Below, in pieces: positions 33,701-42,649 of a DNA stretch of 64,000 bases. A program made the position numbers and the translations under genes. The DNA comes from a virus: positions 186,001-250,000 of the IMG/VR virus record IMGVR_UViG_3300023174_000042, one strand, 5' to 3'. Position 1 is the stretch's first letter; each line of letters opens with the position of its first letter. The notes under the pieces are model-generated. The model worked only from the letters and a program-made list of their open reading frames with translations. It searched no databases and was not told the origin of the DNA.

Positions 33701-34321
33701 ATGAAAATAATTTTAACTGAGGATCAATATATTTCATTACTTAAAGAAGAAAAAGAAAATGAAATTGAACAAACTTTTACAAACTCAAAAAAATTTACAA
33801 AAAGATTATTAAGGGATGTTAAAAATCAATATGGGATTGATTTTAATTTTGCTTTAACTTGGGGTTCTGTAATCGGTGGTTTTGTTGGTCCAATATCAAA
33901 ATACTTAGAAGGAAAATATACAAATCTTTCAAAAACTGATATTACATTAATTTGTTTTGGAATAGTTCTAACTTTTTTTTCTGAAAACAAAGAAAAATTA
34001 CACAAAGTATTAGAATTAATAAAGGAAAACAAATTAATTACTTTTTTTGATCATGCTTTAATGAAAGCTTACGATTTAAAAGATGCGTTTTTTAATTTTT
34101 TGGAGTCTTTAAATATGACATTTTCAAAAGTTTCAAATATGGTCGCTTATACTTTTTTGGTCCCTCTGATTCCCTTATTAAAAAATTTGGCAGATATGGA
34201 TTTATCTTCAGATCAAATTCATTTATTGTCGATGGGCGTGTCCCACTATACAGGAACAATAATTTCTTCAAAAATAATTACCGAATTAATCAAAAAAATA
34301 ATTAAAAGATTTAGATCTTAG
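33701..34321 (+). CDS. Tagged multi-pass membrane protein (MKIILTEDQY tag)
   Basis: The 206-residue protein begins MKIILTEDQYISLLKEEKEN (LKE site). About three hydrophobic segments follow (FALTWGSVIGGFVGPISKYL; DITLICFGIVLTFF; VSNMVAYTFLVPLIPLL), and a basic tail ends FRS. It is one of the few tagged genes on the plus strand. It overlaps the convergent metallopeptidase gene by 11 bases. Function unknown; membrane role likely. Confidence 0.8.
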   Translation: MKIILTEDQYISLLKEEKENEIEQTFTNSKKFTKRLLRDVKNQYGIDFNFALTWGSVIGGFVGPISKYLEGKYTNLSKTDITLICFGIVLTFFSENKEKLHKVLELIKENKLITFFDHALMKAYDLKDAFFNFLESLNMTFSKVSNMVAYTFLVPLIPLLKNLADMDLSSDQIHLLSMGVSHYTGTIISSKIITELIKKIIKRFRS

Positions 34322-34916
34322 AATTGTAATCTAAAATCATTTTAATAATATTTTGTTCTTCTTCGTTTGACAGGTGGTGAATGTCTTTGTGAGTTCTAAA
34401 CCAATTTCTTACCAACTCTTCAAATGGTCTCTTGGTTATTTTTTTCATTCTTCTAAATCCATAAACTTGAGCATCAATTTCTTCAGGACTAGAATAATAT
34501 TCAAAAGGTGTTCTATCATCATTATTATTCAAATCAAACATTTCGGTATCTCTTTGATGTAAATGTCTTAATTCGTGTGAAACTAATTCATTTAATTCAC
34601 CAATTAAATCATAAAGCAATTGATTTTTGTTTTTAGGGTTATATACGATTTTAATAGCGATAATATCATCATTTTTGTAAAATTCGGCATTTACCATAAA
34701 TCCATCTATGTCATAATCTTGTTCAATAATTAATTCAATTGAAATGGATATGTCTGAAAAGTTGTATTCAATTTCATCTTCTTTGATTTCTTCAGGAAGA
34801 TAATATTCACCTTCAGATTCTTTTTTGAAAACACTTATAATGTCTCTAACAATTTCTCTAATTAATGAATCGTTTTTTGAAGTTTCTAATATTAAACTTT
34901 TTTTAATTTCAATCAT
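34311..34916 (-). CDS. Tagged zinc metallopeptidase-like protein (HELRH)
   Basis: A 201-residue protein. An N-terminal helix with LILETSK (LET/ILE) resembles the tags. ELVSHELRHLHQ gives an HExxH zinc motif (H114, E115, H118), followed 30 residues later by SPEEIDAQVYGFRRM, a possible third-ligand helix. This is the layout of gluzincin-type peptidases. Substrate unknown. TATTTAT lies just upstream of the ATG. Confidence 0.78.
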   Translation of the reverse strand: MIEIKKSLILETSKNDSLIREIVRDIISVFKKESEGEYYLPEEIKEDEIEYNFSDISISIELIIEQDYDIDGFMVNAEFYKNDDIIAIKIVYNPKNKNQLLYDLIGELNELVSHELRHLHQRDTEMFDLNNNDDRTPFEYYSSPEEIDAQVYGFRRMKKITKRPFEELVRNWFRTHKDIHHLSNEEEQNIIKMILDYNSKI

Positions 34917-34974
34917 ATTGATAAATATTGGTTTATAGTTTATTATTAGTATAAATAAAATGTAATTTAATTGT

Positions 34975-35943
34975 ATGAAAAAAAAATTTGATTTTGAAAA
35001 TATAACCTTGATTCCAAATTATAGTTATGTAGAAAGTAGAAGTGAGTGCAAAACAACTATTAAATTTGGTCATTTAGAGTTTAAATTACCAATAGTTCCT
35101 TCAAATATGGAAAGTATTATAGATTCTAATTTGGCTATCAAATTGGCGAAAAACAATTATTTTTATATAATGCACAGATTTAACATAAACCCTGTTGAAT
35201 TTACAAGTCAAATGCATCGTCTTGGTTTATATTCTTCAGTGTCTATTGGTGTTAATGAAGACTCTTACGAATATATTAATCAATTTGTAGAGTTAGGTCT
35301 TTGTCCTGAATACATTACAATTGATATTGCTCATGGTCATTGTGTTAAGATGAAAAAAATGGTGAAATACATTAAAGAAAATTTACCAAATACATTTTTA
35401 ATTGGTGGGAATGTTTCTACACCAGATGCGGTGGAAGATTTACAAAAGTGGGGTTGTGATGCGATCAAATGTGGTATTGGTGGTGGATCGGCATGCACAA
35501 CATACCATTCGACAGGTTTCGGAAATAGGGGATGGCAAGCAAATATGATTTTGGATTGTTCTAAAGTTTCAAAAGTTCCGATCATCGCCGATGGGTCAAT
35601 TAAAGAACATTCCGACATTGTAAAAAGTTTGGTTTTAGGAGCAACTATGGTAATGGTTGGGGGAATGTTATCCGGTTATGTTGATTCACCTGGAGAGAAG
35701 GTTAAAAACTTGGTGGATGGTCTATGGTATAAAGAATTTTGGGGGAGTGCTTCATCATCACAATCAGGAAAAACAAATAGAATCGAGGGTATTAGAAAAT
35801 TAGTTCCATTCAAGGATTACTCAATATTCACCAAACTAACTCAAATTGAAGAATCTTTACAAAGTGCTATATCATACGCAGGAGGGAATCACTCTAATTT
35901 AGAGTCTTTTAATAAGGTCGAATATTGTATTAAAATGAATTAA
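34975..35943 (+). CDS. guaC: GMP reductase
   Basis: A 322-residue TIM-barrel enzyme of the IMPDH/GMPR family: FENITLIPNYSYV start, VPSNMESIID, and the catalytic loop GIGGGSACTT (Cys174), then IIADGSIKEHSDIVKSLVLG and a GKTNRIEG flap. No CBS insert and the short length favour GMP reductase over IMP dehydrogenase. It converts GMP to IMP with NADPH, so the phage could shift purine pools toward adenine nucleotides, suiting its A/T-rich genome. Confidence 0.88.
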   Translation: MKKKFDFENITLIPNYSYVESRSECKTTIKFGHLEFKLPIVPSNMESIIDSNLAIKLAKNNYFYIMHRFNINPVEFTSQMHRLGLYSSVSIGVNEDSYEYINQFVELGLCPEYITIDIAHGHCVKMKKMVKYIKENLPNTFLIGGNVSTPDAVEDLQKWGCDAIKCGIGGGSACTTYHSTGFGNRGWQANMILDCSKVSKVPIIADGSIKEHSDIVKSLVLGATMVMVGGMLSGYVDSPGEKVKNLVDGLWYKEFWGSASSSQSGKTNRIEGIRKLVPFKDYSIFTKLTQIEESLQSAISYAGGNHSNLESFNKVEYCIKMN

Positions 35944-35945
35944 AA

Positions 35946-36533
35946 TTACCACGCTTTGCAGCTCCAATATCTTGCTTTCCATCTTGGTCCAGGATTATCA
36001 CAATTCATTCTTGCTCTAAAAGATTTTCTTCTTGCCGGATTATTTTTTTTGATAACCATTCGTTTTCCGTGTGCAGATTTACCACCAAAACCAAAATTTA
36101 CTTTAACAACATTTCCTTTGTCGTTTTTTACATATACTTTGAATTTTTTTATGTCTCCTTGCATTATCTTTCCAAGTTTTACTTCTCGACCTTTATATTT
36201 TGCTTCAGATAAATAAATTGGATCCTCCATAGGGATTTCTAAATAAACAACTTGACCATTTTCTAAAATAACTTTTTTACCTAAGTCAGACTCAACAATA
36301 AATCTGTCTTCATCATTTAAATCAATAAAATCAAAATTGTATAATCTTCTTACTTCGTTAATTAAGTTTATAAAGGATTTTGAATAATCTTTAAGCGGTG
36401 TTTCGCATAAAGGTATTTTTTTATCCAAGTGATATTTTAATTGATCTGAAACTTTAACATTTTCTTTAAGTTTCATAGGGTGATAAAAGATTTTTTCTAA
36501 AGATCTCCTAACAATATTTTCAACTATTTTCAT
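35946..36533 (-). CDS. Conserved phage protein with basic Cys/Trp C-terminus
   Basis: A 195-residue protein. The N-terminal helix MKIVENIVRRSLEKIFYHP resembles a tag without a clear cleavage site. The C-terminal half has DPIYLSEAKYKGREVKLGKI and ends NPARRKSFRARMNCDNPG then WKARYWSCKAW, a conserved block I know from many large phages (DUF5872-like). Function unestablished; basic residues suggest nucleic-acid contact. Confidence 0.8.
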   Translation of the reverse strand: MKIVENIVRRSLEKIFYHPMKLKENVKVSDQLKYHLDKKIPLCETPLKDYSKSFINLINEVRRLYNFDFIDLNDEDRFIVESDLGKKVILENGQVVYLEIPMEDPIYLSEAKYKGREVKLGKIMQGDIKKFKVYVKNDKGNVVKVNFGFGGKSAHGKRMVIKKNNPARRKSFRARMNCDNPGPRWKARYWSCKAW

Positions 36534-36587
36534 ACTTAATGATATTTATTTATATAAATATTAAAAGTATTTAAAATTTGATGAATT

Positions 36588-37118
36588 ATGAAAATAAAAC
36601 AAATAACAGAAAGAGATATTAATAAAATTGTTAGATCTGTTCTTAAAGAAGATGATATGTCTTTTAAATCAAAAAAGAAAGATAAAAAACCAAGTTGTCT
36701 ACCTGAGAATGTGATTCCTCTTGACGAAATTGTCGGAAGATCTGATGAATACTCAAGATATACTCCAGGAATTACTAAAAGAATATCAGGAGTAAATTCT
36801 ATGGTAGACACATTAGGTATATTAAACAACTTACGATTGTTTAAAGATGTTAAAGATGGGGGATCTCATTTGGCTTACGAAATGATGAATCATTTAAATA
36901 GATTCAGAAATAAAAATTATTACGACGAAACAACCGGAAATTGTCACAAAGCAATGGATAAGATAATTGAATTGTATAAAGAAAATGAACACGGGACAGA
37001 ATTAGTAAAAGATATTGAGAGAGTTTTGAACCTTCAAACAAGAGAAGACGAATATACTCCGTCACCAAGAGCAAAAGAATATTTAAAGCAATCTATAAAC
37101 TTAGTAAAAGGAATGTAA
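36588..37118 (+). CDS. Tagged hypothetical protein (VLKED tag)
   Basis: The 176-residue protein begins MKIKQITERDINKIVRSVLK then ED (LKE site), the plus-strand version of the RLTESDL tag class. The body is helical with a single Cys-His region (TTGNCHKAMDKI). It is preceded by a TATTTAT motif. The opposite-strand frame at 36536-36829 is its shadow. It is followed one base later by a membrane protein gene. Confidence 0.8.
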   Translation: MKIKQITERDINKIVRSVLKEDDMSFKSKKKDKKPSCLPENVIPLDEIVGRSDEYSRYTPGITKRISGVNSMVDTLGILNNLRLFKDVKDGGSHLAYEMMNHLNRFRNKNYYDETTGNCHKAMDKIIELYKENEHGTELVKDIERVLNLQTREDEYTPSPRAKEYLKQSINLVKGM

Positions 37119-37119
37119 A

Positions 37120-37371
37120 ATGAAAAGATTAAAAAGAATTGCAAGTTCTTATTGGGCACCTACACCAAAAAAGTGGAGAAAATTCGGAGATTCTTTATTA
37201 GCGGTAGCATCAGTTTTAGCGGTTGGTGGATTATGGCAATTTGACAATCTAAAAGATATATTTTCGCCATTTGAAATCAAAGCGATGATCGTTTCATCTA
37301 TTATTTTAGGGGTTTGTGGTAAATTTATTACCAACTTTTTTAAAGAAGACACTACAGAAAACTCTAATTAA
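37120..37371 (+). CDS. Two-helix membrane protein, holin candidate
   Basis: The 83-residue protein begins MKRLKRIASSYWAPTPKKWR. It has a basic aromatic N-terminus, two hydrophobic helices (LLAVASVLAVGGLWQF and KAMIVSSIILGVCGKFI), and an acidic tail. It starts one base after the 36588 gene. Holin-like topology, though it is distant from any hydrolase gene. Confidence 0.72.
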   Translation: MKRLKRIASSYWAPTPKKWRKFGDSLLAVASVLAVGGLWQFDNLKDIFSPFEIKAMIVSSIILGVCGKFITNFFKEDTTENSN

Positions 37372-37376
37372 ATCAA

Positions 37377-37406
37377 AAAACCCCTTAAAATAAAGGGGTT
37401 TTTTTG
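37377..37406 (+). terminator. Intrinsic terminator
   Basis: CCCCTTAAAATAAAGGGG followed by T7, directly after the plus-strand operon 36588-37371. Confidence 0.9.
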
Positions 37407-37458
37407 TATATATGAAGACAAAAAAGACATTTTTTTGATCTTTTTTGAGGAGTTTTAC

Positions 37459-37752
37459 TTATTTTTTACCCATTTTTTTAGCAAATTCATTCATTCTTTG
37501 ACTAAAATCAGTTAATTTATTGTCAAAATTACCCATTTGACCCCCAAAATTACCCATATTTTTGTAAAAATCCTCTAAATTACCTAAATTTTCCATGTTT
37601 TCCATGAAATTTTGTGGATTTTGCATGTTTTTTAGGTCTTTTAGTGTTGAAAATAATGTTTTTCCATATTTTTTCCACCAAAATATAAATAAAATGATAA
37701 AAATTAGTATAATTATACTAAAAACGAGTAAAGAAATAGATAAAAGTGTCAT
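37459..37752 (-). CDS. Membrane protein with Asn/Met-rich repeats
   Basis: A 97-residue protein. One N-terminal transmembrane helix (ISLLVFSIIILIFIILFIFW) is followed by a cytoplasmic tail of repeated LKNMQNPQNFMENMENLGNL type sequence. The cognate DNA has repeated ttacccat units. Possibly a phage-shock or spanin-like peptide, but not recognised. Confidence 0.65.
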   Translation of the reverse strand: MTLLSISLLVFSIIILIFIILFIFWWKKYGKTLFSTLKDLKNMQNPQNFMENMENLGNLEDFYKNMGNFGGQMGNFDNKLTDFSQRMNEFAKKMGKK

Positions 37753-37796
37753 AATTTATGTGATTTTACTTAAAAATAGGTGTTTTTTTTATAAAA

Positions 37797-38453
37797 TCAA
37801 TAAAAAGACTTAATATACCACTGTAATATCTCTTTTGTGAGTCTATTTATCCTATTTGTTGCTGATTGCGGTGTAATTTCTTTATTTTGTCGTTCTAAAT
37901 CAGTAATTGACGCTGAAATCATAATATTTCTGACATTTTCACCCATATCTATGATTTTTTCGATCAATTCTTCGTCATTATCGTCTAAATCTCGTTGCAT
38001 TCGGTATAAATCGAAGTATTTTGTTAGATATTCTTTAGTTTGACCTAAAATTTGACCTGATTGTAGCATATTTACTACTCCTAACTCTCTAATTGCCATT
38101 AAAAAGTCTAAAACATATTGTAAATCAGCCTTTTTAAACAATTTTGACCACTCATGGTGTCTAATTAGATCATCTAAGTCAGTAAAACGGGCTTCTTGGA
38201 GGTTTTTTTGATTAAATTCAGGATCTAACATCCAAATATCACCTTGTGGGAGTAAAGATAAAGAAGAAATGACATTTCCATTGTCATCATACCACTCTAC
38301 ATCATACTTATAATTAAATTCTGACCCAAAACCAGGTTGTTCACCAATTTTTTTTACCTTTCCTTTGGTTCCTGTATCAAGATCTTCACCTGGCATGTAT
38401 ATTAATACAATACGATCACCTTCTTTTAACTTAGGATTTTGTTTTTTATTCAT
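37797..38453 (-). CDS. Hypothetical protein with N-terminal DUF4314-like domain
   Basis: A 218-residue protein. KEGDRIVLIYMPGEDLDTGTKGKV (residues 11-34, described in parts: GDRIVLIYMPGED and GTKGKV) matches small DUF4314-type domains. The C-terminal two thirds are helical (FTDLDDLIRHHEWSKLFKKA and onward), with no enzyme motif. TATTTAT precedes the ATG. Function unknown. Confidence 0.75.
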   Translation of the reverse strand: MNKKQNPKLKEGDRIVLIYMPGEDLDTGTKGKVKKIGEQPGFGSEFNYKYDVEWYDDNGNVISSLSLLPQGDIWMLDPEFNQKNLQEARFTDLDDLIRHHEWSKLFKKADLQYVLDFLMAIRELGVVNMLQSGQILGQTKEYLTKYFDLYRMQRDLDDNDEELIEKIIDMGENVRNIMISASITDLERQNKEITPQSATNRINRLTKEILQWYIKSFY

Positions 38454-38468
38454 ATAAATAAATATCTT

Positions 38469-40916
38469 TTATCTGATAAGTGTGAAATTTCCTAAAAACT
38501 CTTTAACTTCATCAGTTTTAGGAGATTTAAACCTTAATTTCCAAGTATATATCCCATCTTGACACATAAAATTGTTATAAGTCCCATCCCAACCTTCATA
38601 GGGATTAAAAGATTCCCAAATAATTTGACCCCAACGATTATAAATAACAAAAGTATAGTTAAAAATGTCCACACCACTAGTAATTACTGGTTTAAGTATA
38701 TTATTTCTTTCATCACCGTCAGGAGTAAAGGCATTTGGTATGTAAAATATTTCATTTGGACACAATTCTAAAGTAATTGTAAAGTTTTCTGGGTTAGAAA
38801 CACAACCATTATTCCATCTAACCCCTTGAAAAGTAAAAATTCCATCTGTATTCCATGTATGTGTTAATATATTTGAAGTAATTGTGTCTCCAAACACATA
38901 CCATTGGTTAAAACCTCCCCCAACTGACGATAAATTAAAGAAATCTGTTAGAGTGTCTCCTTCACAAATTTGATGATAAGTAAAATTTTGATCAGAAATA
39001 CCGTTTGTAATTGGTAAAACACTTGGTCTTGGGTAAACTTGAACATGAATGGAATCAAAAAACCAACATCCCGATTGATTATACATGTAATAAACGGTAT
39101 CAATACCAATAAATCCGTTATCAGGACAATATTGACTATTCCAAACATTCAAACCATTAAAAATTCCACCTTGAGGAGTTGCATTTAGGTTAATACAGTT
39201 ATTGTATTCGCAAAACGGACCCATAGGTGTTATATTTGGTATAACATTTAAGTCGTAAATTGTAAAAGTTTGTGGTTGAGATTGACAACCCAACTGATTA
39301 ACACCAATAACTGATAAAGTATTTGCGTAAAGTCCGCTATTTACACCTGAAACATTTAAGTTTATTGAATTTGGAGATTGACCTAAAGTTATAACCCCAA
39401 TTTGTGAAGTCCAATTATATGTTAAATTTAAAAAATTACTTGTAACGTTGTATAAATTACTTGTAGAATTGAAACACACTGTATCAAATCCAGTTATTGG
39501 GTTGATTGTAACTTGTGGTGGGTTATTTAATGTTGTTGTTTGATTAGAAACACACCCATTTAGGTCAGTAACAACAACAGAATAGTTTCCAAAACATAAA
39601 TTAGTCGCTGTTTGTGTTGTTTGACCATTACTCCATAAATAAGTATAAGGAGCAAGACCACTTATAGGGTTAACTGTTGCAGATCCATTACAATCATTAA
39701 AACAAACAGGATCTGTTGGCGTAATTGTTGGTTGTTGTAATGGTGGTGGATTATTTAAAGTTGTTGCTCCATTATAAACACAGCCGGATCCATCAGTTAA
39801 TGTAAATGTATAGTTTCCCGAACAAAGGTTATTTAAAGTTAATGTGTTTCCACCCATATTCCAAATAATATTAAATGGTTGAGTCCCCCCAATAGGAGTA
39901 ACAACAACAGATCCGTTGCAACCATTATTACACAAAGGATCAATTGGTGTAATTGTAGGGGGTGGTAAATTAGGGGTTAAAGTGACATGAATTGTGTCAG
40001 GACCTAACCCTACACCAACATTACAAACGGACCACCCAGCATTACAAGTTGGATATACAGGAATACAAGTATAATACGCTCCTTGTGGTGGAGGATTTAC
40101 AACTATTGATAAACCCGTTCCAATTGAATTAACATTTCCAACCTGAAACCACGTATAAGTCGGAGTTACAGTTGGTCCTTGTGGTGTATAACGATAAGAG
40201 TTATTAATTGTCGACCATTGTGTTGAATTTCTTCCTGGAACTGTAACTGCTGACGTTCCTAATAAATCGTGAATACCTTGAACTGCGGTTCCTCCTGCCC
40301 ACTGCGGACAATTTGGTTTATTTGCAATATGATTTTCAATAATGTTTGTTGATTCATATATTACAATATGAAATGTTCCTTGTAGATTAGTGCATGAAAA
40401 CATTGGGACTCCGACCCAACTAACAACTAATTTTCTACAAGGAGCTGTTCCTGAAACTTGATATTTAATTTGACCTCCAAGACCAGGATTCCAATCTTGC
40501 CAAGGTCCCATAATACAATTTTTTGGTATTGTAATTCCAGCATTCGGAATAGACGCTGATGTAAAAGTTGTTGGCTGATTTGAACTAAATGAAATCCACC
40601 CATTAGACCCGATATAAAATTGATTATAAGTCTGACCATAAAAACAAAAATTAAAACCAATGTTAAATGGACCTGTTTGCGAATCATCGGTTAAAAAAAC
40701 GTTTGTTCCTGTATTATTTTGAGCAACATAAGGGATATTTGTTACTCCGTAAGATGTGGTTTGTTTTGGTTGAGATCCAGGTCCACACTGAGATAAGTCG
40801 GCCGTTAATGTTGTTTGATTTACACCACAAGGTAAAGTTAAATCAGGCCCTAAATACGGACAATACTGTGAGTATATAAAAAGGGGAAACAAAAATAGAA
40901 TTAATAATTTTTTCAT
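38469..40916 (-). CDS. Secreted SprB-repeat adhesin-like protein with T9SS type B sorting domain
   Basis: An 815-residue protein. Signal peptide 1-16 (MKKLLILFLFPLFIYS). The N-terminal 300 residues form a beta-rich, Cys-containing region. Two SprB-type repeats follow (about 325-470; patterns PIGGTQPFNIIWNMGG and PISGLAPYTYLWSNGQ, each ending TDGSGC/TDLNGC). The last 90 residues are a gliding-motility-associated C-terminal domain (FYIPNAFTPDGDERNN, YNRWGQIIWES, GWDGTYN). That domain directs export by the Bacteroidetes type IX secretion system. A phage gene for a host-exported surface adhesin is striking. Confidence 0.92.
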   Translation of the reverse strand: MKKLLILFLFPLFIYSQYCPYLGPDLTLPCGVNQTTLTADLSQCGPGSQPKQTTSYGVTNIPYVAQNNTGTNVFLTDDSQTGPFNIGFNFCFYGQTYNQFYIGSNGWISFSSNQPTTFTSASIPNAGITIPKNCIMGPWQDWNPGLGGQIKYQVSGTAPCRKLVVSWVGVPMFSCTNLQGTFHIVIYESTNIIENHIANKPNCPQWAGGTAVQGIHDLLGTSAVTVPGRNSTQWSTINNSYRYTPQGPTVTPTYTWFQVGNVNSIGTGLSIVVNPPPQGAYYTCIPVYPTCNAGWSVCNVGVGLGPDTIHVTLTPNLPPPTITPIDPLCNNGCNGSVVVTPIGGTQPFNIIWNMGGNTLTLNNLCSGNYTFTLTDGSGCVYNGATTLNNPPPLQQPTITPTDPVCFNDCNGSATVNPISGLAPYTYLWSNGQTTQTATNLCFGNYSVVVTDLNGCVSNQTTTLNNPPQVTINPITGFDTVCFNSTSNLYNVTSNFLNLTYNWTSQIGVITLGQSPNSINLNVSGVNSGLYANTLSVIGVNQLGCQSQPQTFTIYDLNVIPNITPMGPFCEYNNCINLNATPQGGIFNGLNVWNSQYCPDNGFIGIDTVYYMYNQSGCWFFDSIHVQVYPRPSVLPITNGISDQNFTYHQICEGDTLTDFFNLSSVGGGFNQWYVFGDTITSNILTHTWNTDGIFTFQGVRWNNGCVSNPENFTITLELCPNEIFYIPNAFTPDGDERNNILKPVITSGVDIFNYTFVIYNRWGQIIWESFNPYEGWDGTYNNFMCQDGIYTWKLRFKSPKTDEVKEFLGNFTLIR

Positions 40917-40983
40917 ATACGATTTACGATATTAAGTTTAGTAAGTTGTTTTTATATGTTAAATGAAAATCTATAAATATTAA

Positions 40984-41166
40984 TTACTTTGACTTCCATT
41001 CAAGATAAATAGTATGAATAACCATTAAATTAATCAATAAACAAAGAGAAGTTTCTAAAGCCCAATGCCAATTAACTTGTGTCATTCCTAAATGAACCCC
41101 AAACCACATAAATGATCCGTATTTGTTCATTACTGTAATATAAAAGTATCTTAAAAAATTTTTCAT
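40984..41166 (-). CDS. Small membrane protein
   Basis: A 60-residue protein, MKNFLRYFYITVMNKYGSFM, with a hydrophobic, aromatic helix (LETSLCLLINLMVIHTIYLE). A TATTTAT motif (GATATTTATAATTAAATG) stands immediately before the ATG, supporting expression. Function unknown. Confidence 0.65.
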   Translation of the reverse strand: MKNFLRYFYITVMNKYGSFMWFGVHLGMTQVNWHWALETSLCLLINLMVIHTIYLEWKSK

Positions 41167-41226
41167 TTAATTATAAATATCATTTTACAAAAACATTTTT
41201 TAATAGTATGTTTATTAAAAAAAACT

Positions 41227-41652
41227 ATGAAAATTGTAGACGTAAACAGTTCCGTGACTGTTAATTACACGGGTAAATTAGAAGATGGTTCAATTTTTGA
41301 TTCTTCATTAAACGAAGGTCGTGAACCATTATCAGCAACTTTGGGTCAAGGTTCTTTAATTCCTGGGTTTGAAAAAGGATTACTTGGCATGACCGAAGGA
41401 GAAACCAAGACAATTACAATTCCTTTTTCTGAAGGTTATGGCGATATTAATCCTGATTTGATTGCTGAAGTCCCAAAAGACAGAGCACCTGAAGGCGTTA
41501 CAGAAGGACAGATGCTTCAAACTATGACTAATCAAGGACCATTAAATGTTATTGTAAAAGAAATCAAAGAAGAAAGTTTGGTAATTGATGGTAACCACCC
41601 ATTAGCAGGTAAAGATTTAATTTTTGATTTGGAGTTAATTTCCGTAGAGTAA
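41227..41652 (+). CDS. FKBP-type peptidyl-prolyl isomerase, SlyD-like
   Basis: A 141-residue protein. VTVNYTGKLEDGSIFDSS, GQGSLIPGFEKGLLGMTEGE, an insert-in-flap region and DGNHPLAGKDLIFDLELISV are the order of SlyD-type FKBPs. The His-rich metal tail of SlyD is absent. It catalyses proline isomerisation and may help fold virion proteins. It stands alone on the plus strand. Confidence 0.9.
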   Translation: MKIVDVNSSVTVNYTGKLEDGSIFDSSLNEGREPLSATLGQGSLIPGFEKGLLGMTEGETKTITIPFSEGYGDINPDLIAEVPKDRAPEGVTEGQMLQTMTNQGPLNVIVKEIKEESLVIDGNHPLAGKDLIFDLELISVE

Positions 41653-41676
41653 TTTTTTTATTTCAATTTATTTTTA

Positions 41677-41711
41677 TATATTTGTTTTATAACAACTATA
41701 AAAATATTTAT
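41677..41711 (+). promoter_or_regulatory. Tandem host-type and TATTTAT promoter elements
   Basis: TATATTTG (41677-41684) and TATTTAT (41705-41711) both precede the ATG at 41716. Both promoter classes occur before one gene. Confidence 0.5.
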
Positions 41712-41715
41712 TGAT

Positions 41716-42042
41716 ATGAATAATTTAAATAAAGAAATTGATTTATATAAAGACTTAAAAAAGAATGAACTAAAAAAAGTAATTCGACAATATAAATTTT
41801 TGTCTTTTACGAATAGTGAACTTTTTTATTTTTTATACACATTTCTTATATGTGGATTGGTTTTTTTCTTTTTTGTTGAGATATCTTTAAAGAATGTTTT
41901 TGTGTTAGTGTTATTTCACTATATTTTTATGTGGGAACTAATTTACAATTTAACAAAATTTAGATCTACAGATAAAAAAGAGAAAAAAGAGATAGATCAA
42001 ATAATCCATACTCTTGAAAAATATCTTAAAGATAAAAATTAA
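41716..42042 (+). CDS. Two-helix membrane protein
   Basis: A 108-residue protein with a charged N-terminal helix, two membrane helices (FLYTFLICGLVFFFFVEISL; VFVLVLFHYIFMWELIYNL) and a Lys/Glu C-terminal coiled segment. No known family. It ends just before an intrinsic terminator. Confidence 0.75.
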   Translation: MNNLNKEIDLYKDLKKNELKKVIRQYKFLSFTNSELFYFLYTFLICGLVFFFFVEISLKNVFVLVLFHYIFMWELIYNLTKFRSTDKKEKKEIDQIIHTLEKYLKDKN

Positions 42043-42070
42043 AACCCCTTTTTAAGAGGGGTTTTTTATT
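42041..42070. terminator. Terminator between convergent genes
   Basis: AAAACCCCTTTTTAAGAGGGGTTTTTTAT: a CCCCT/AGGGG stem with T run on the plus strand and A/T flank on the other, likely serving both converging transcripts. Confidence 0.85.
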
Positions 42071-42596
42071 ATCTACCTAATCTTGTGTCTCTATCTACTC
42101 GTCCTTTAAGCGCTAATAGTAATCCTGCAAATACCATTGCTGCGGATACTGGACCACCACCCATTTTGTCAACATAATCATGAACTTGGATCATAAGTTC
42201 ACCAGCGTCAGTATATCCCATTGCTTGACTAATCATACCCAAAGCACCGGCTCCCATCATACCTAATCCACCTCTCATCATTGCTTTTTCTTTGAATGAT
42301 TTCATTCTGTCTGAAATATCCTCTCTTAGAAACATTTCAGTTAAACCTTCAACTTCTTGATTGCTAACAATATCTTCCAAATCTTCAATTTCTTCGTCAT
42401 CCAATCTTCTTAATTTCTTTTCGAAAAAGTCAGCAATTGTGTTTACTACTTCAGATTTATCCATTTTACTGTAATCACTTTCATTATCCATTTCGTGATC
42501 ATCAGATTCCATGCCCATTTCATTTTGAGTTTCGATAATAATTCTTTTGATTAAAGAATGAAACTCTGATTCTGTAAGTCTAATTTTTCTTCCCAT
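42069..42596 (-). CDS. Tagged hypothetical protein (RLTESEFHSLIKRIIIE tag)
   Basis: The 175-residue protein begins MGRKIRLTESEFHSLIKRII then IET (IIE site). The middle is acidic. The C-terminal part has Gly/Met-rich helices (GGLGMMGAGALGMISQAMGY; GPVSAAMVFAGLLLALKGRV) that could insert in membrane. TATTTATAAATA lies upstream. Function unknown. Confidence 0.8.
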   Translation of the reverse strand: MGRKIRLTESEFHSLIKRIIIETQNEMGMESDDHEMDNESDYSKMDKSEVVNTIADFFEKKLRRLDDEEIEDLEDIVSNQEVEGLTEMFLREDISDRMKSFKEKAMMRGGLGMMGAGALGMISQAMGYTDAGELMIQVHDYVDKMGGGPVSAAMVFAGLLLALKGRVDRDTRLGR

Positions 42597-42649
42597 TTTT
42601 TTATTTTATTTATAAATATATTGTTATTTGAAATAAATTGGTATTTAAT

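Noticed and set aside
34975-35943. IMP dehydrogenase instead of GMP reductase
   Set aside because: Length of 322 residues without a CBS insert and the GGGSACTT loop fit GMP reductase better. The distinction rests on pattern reading only.
36536-36829. 97-codon minus-strand frame
   Set aside because: It lies opposite the tagged plus-strand gene 36588-37118, which has the tag, a TATTTAT motif and a coupled downstream gene.
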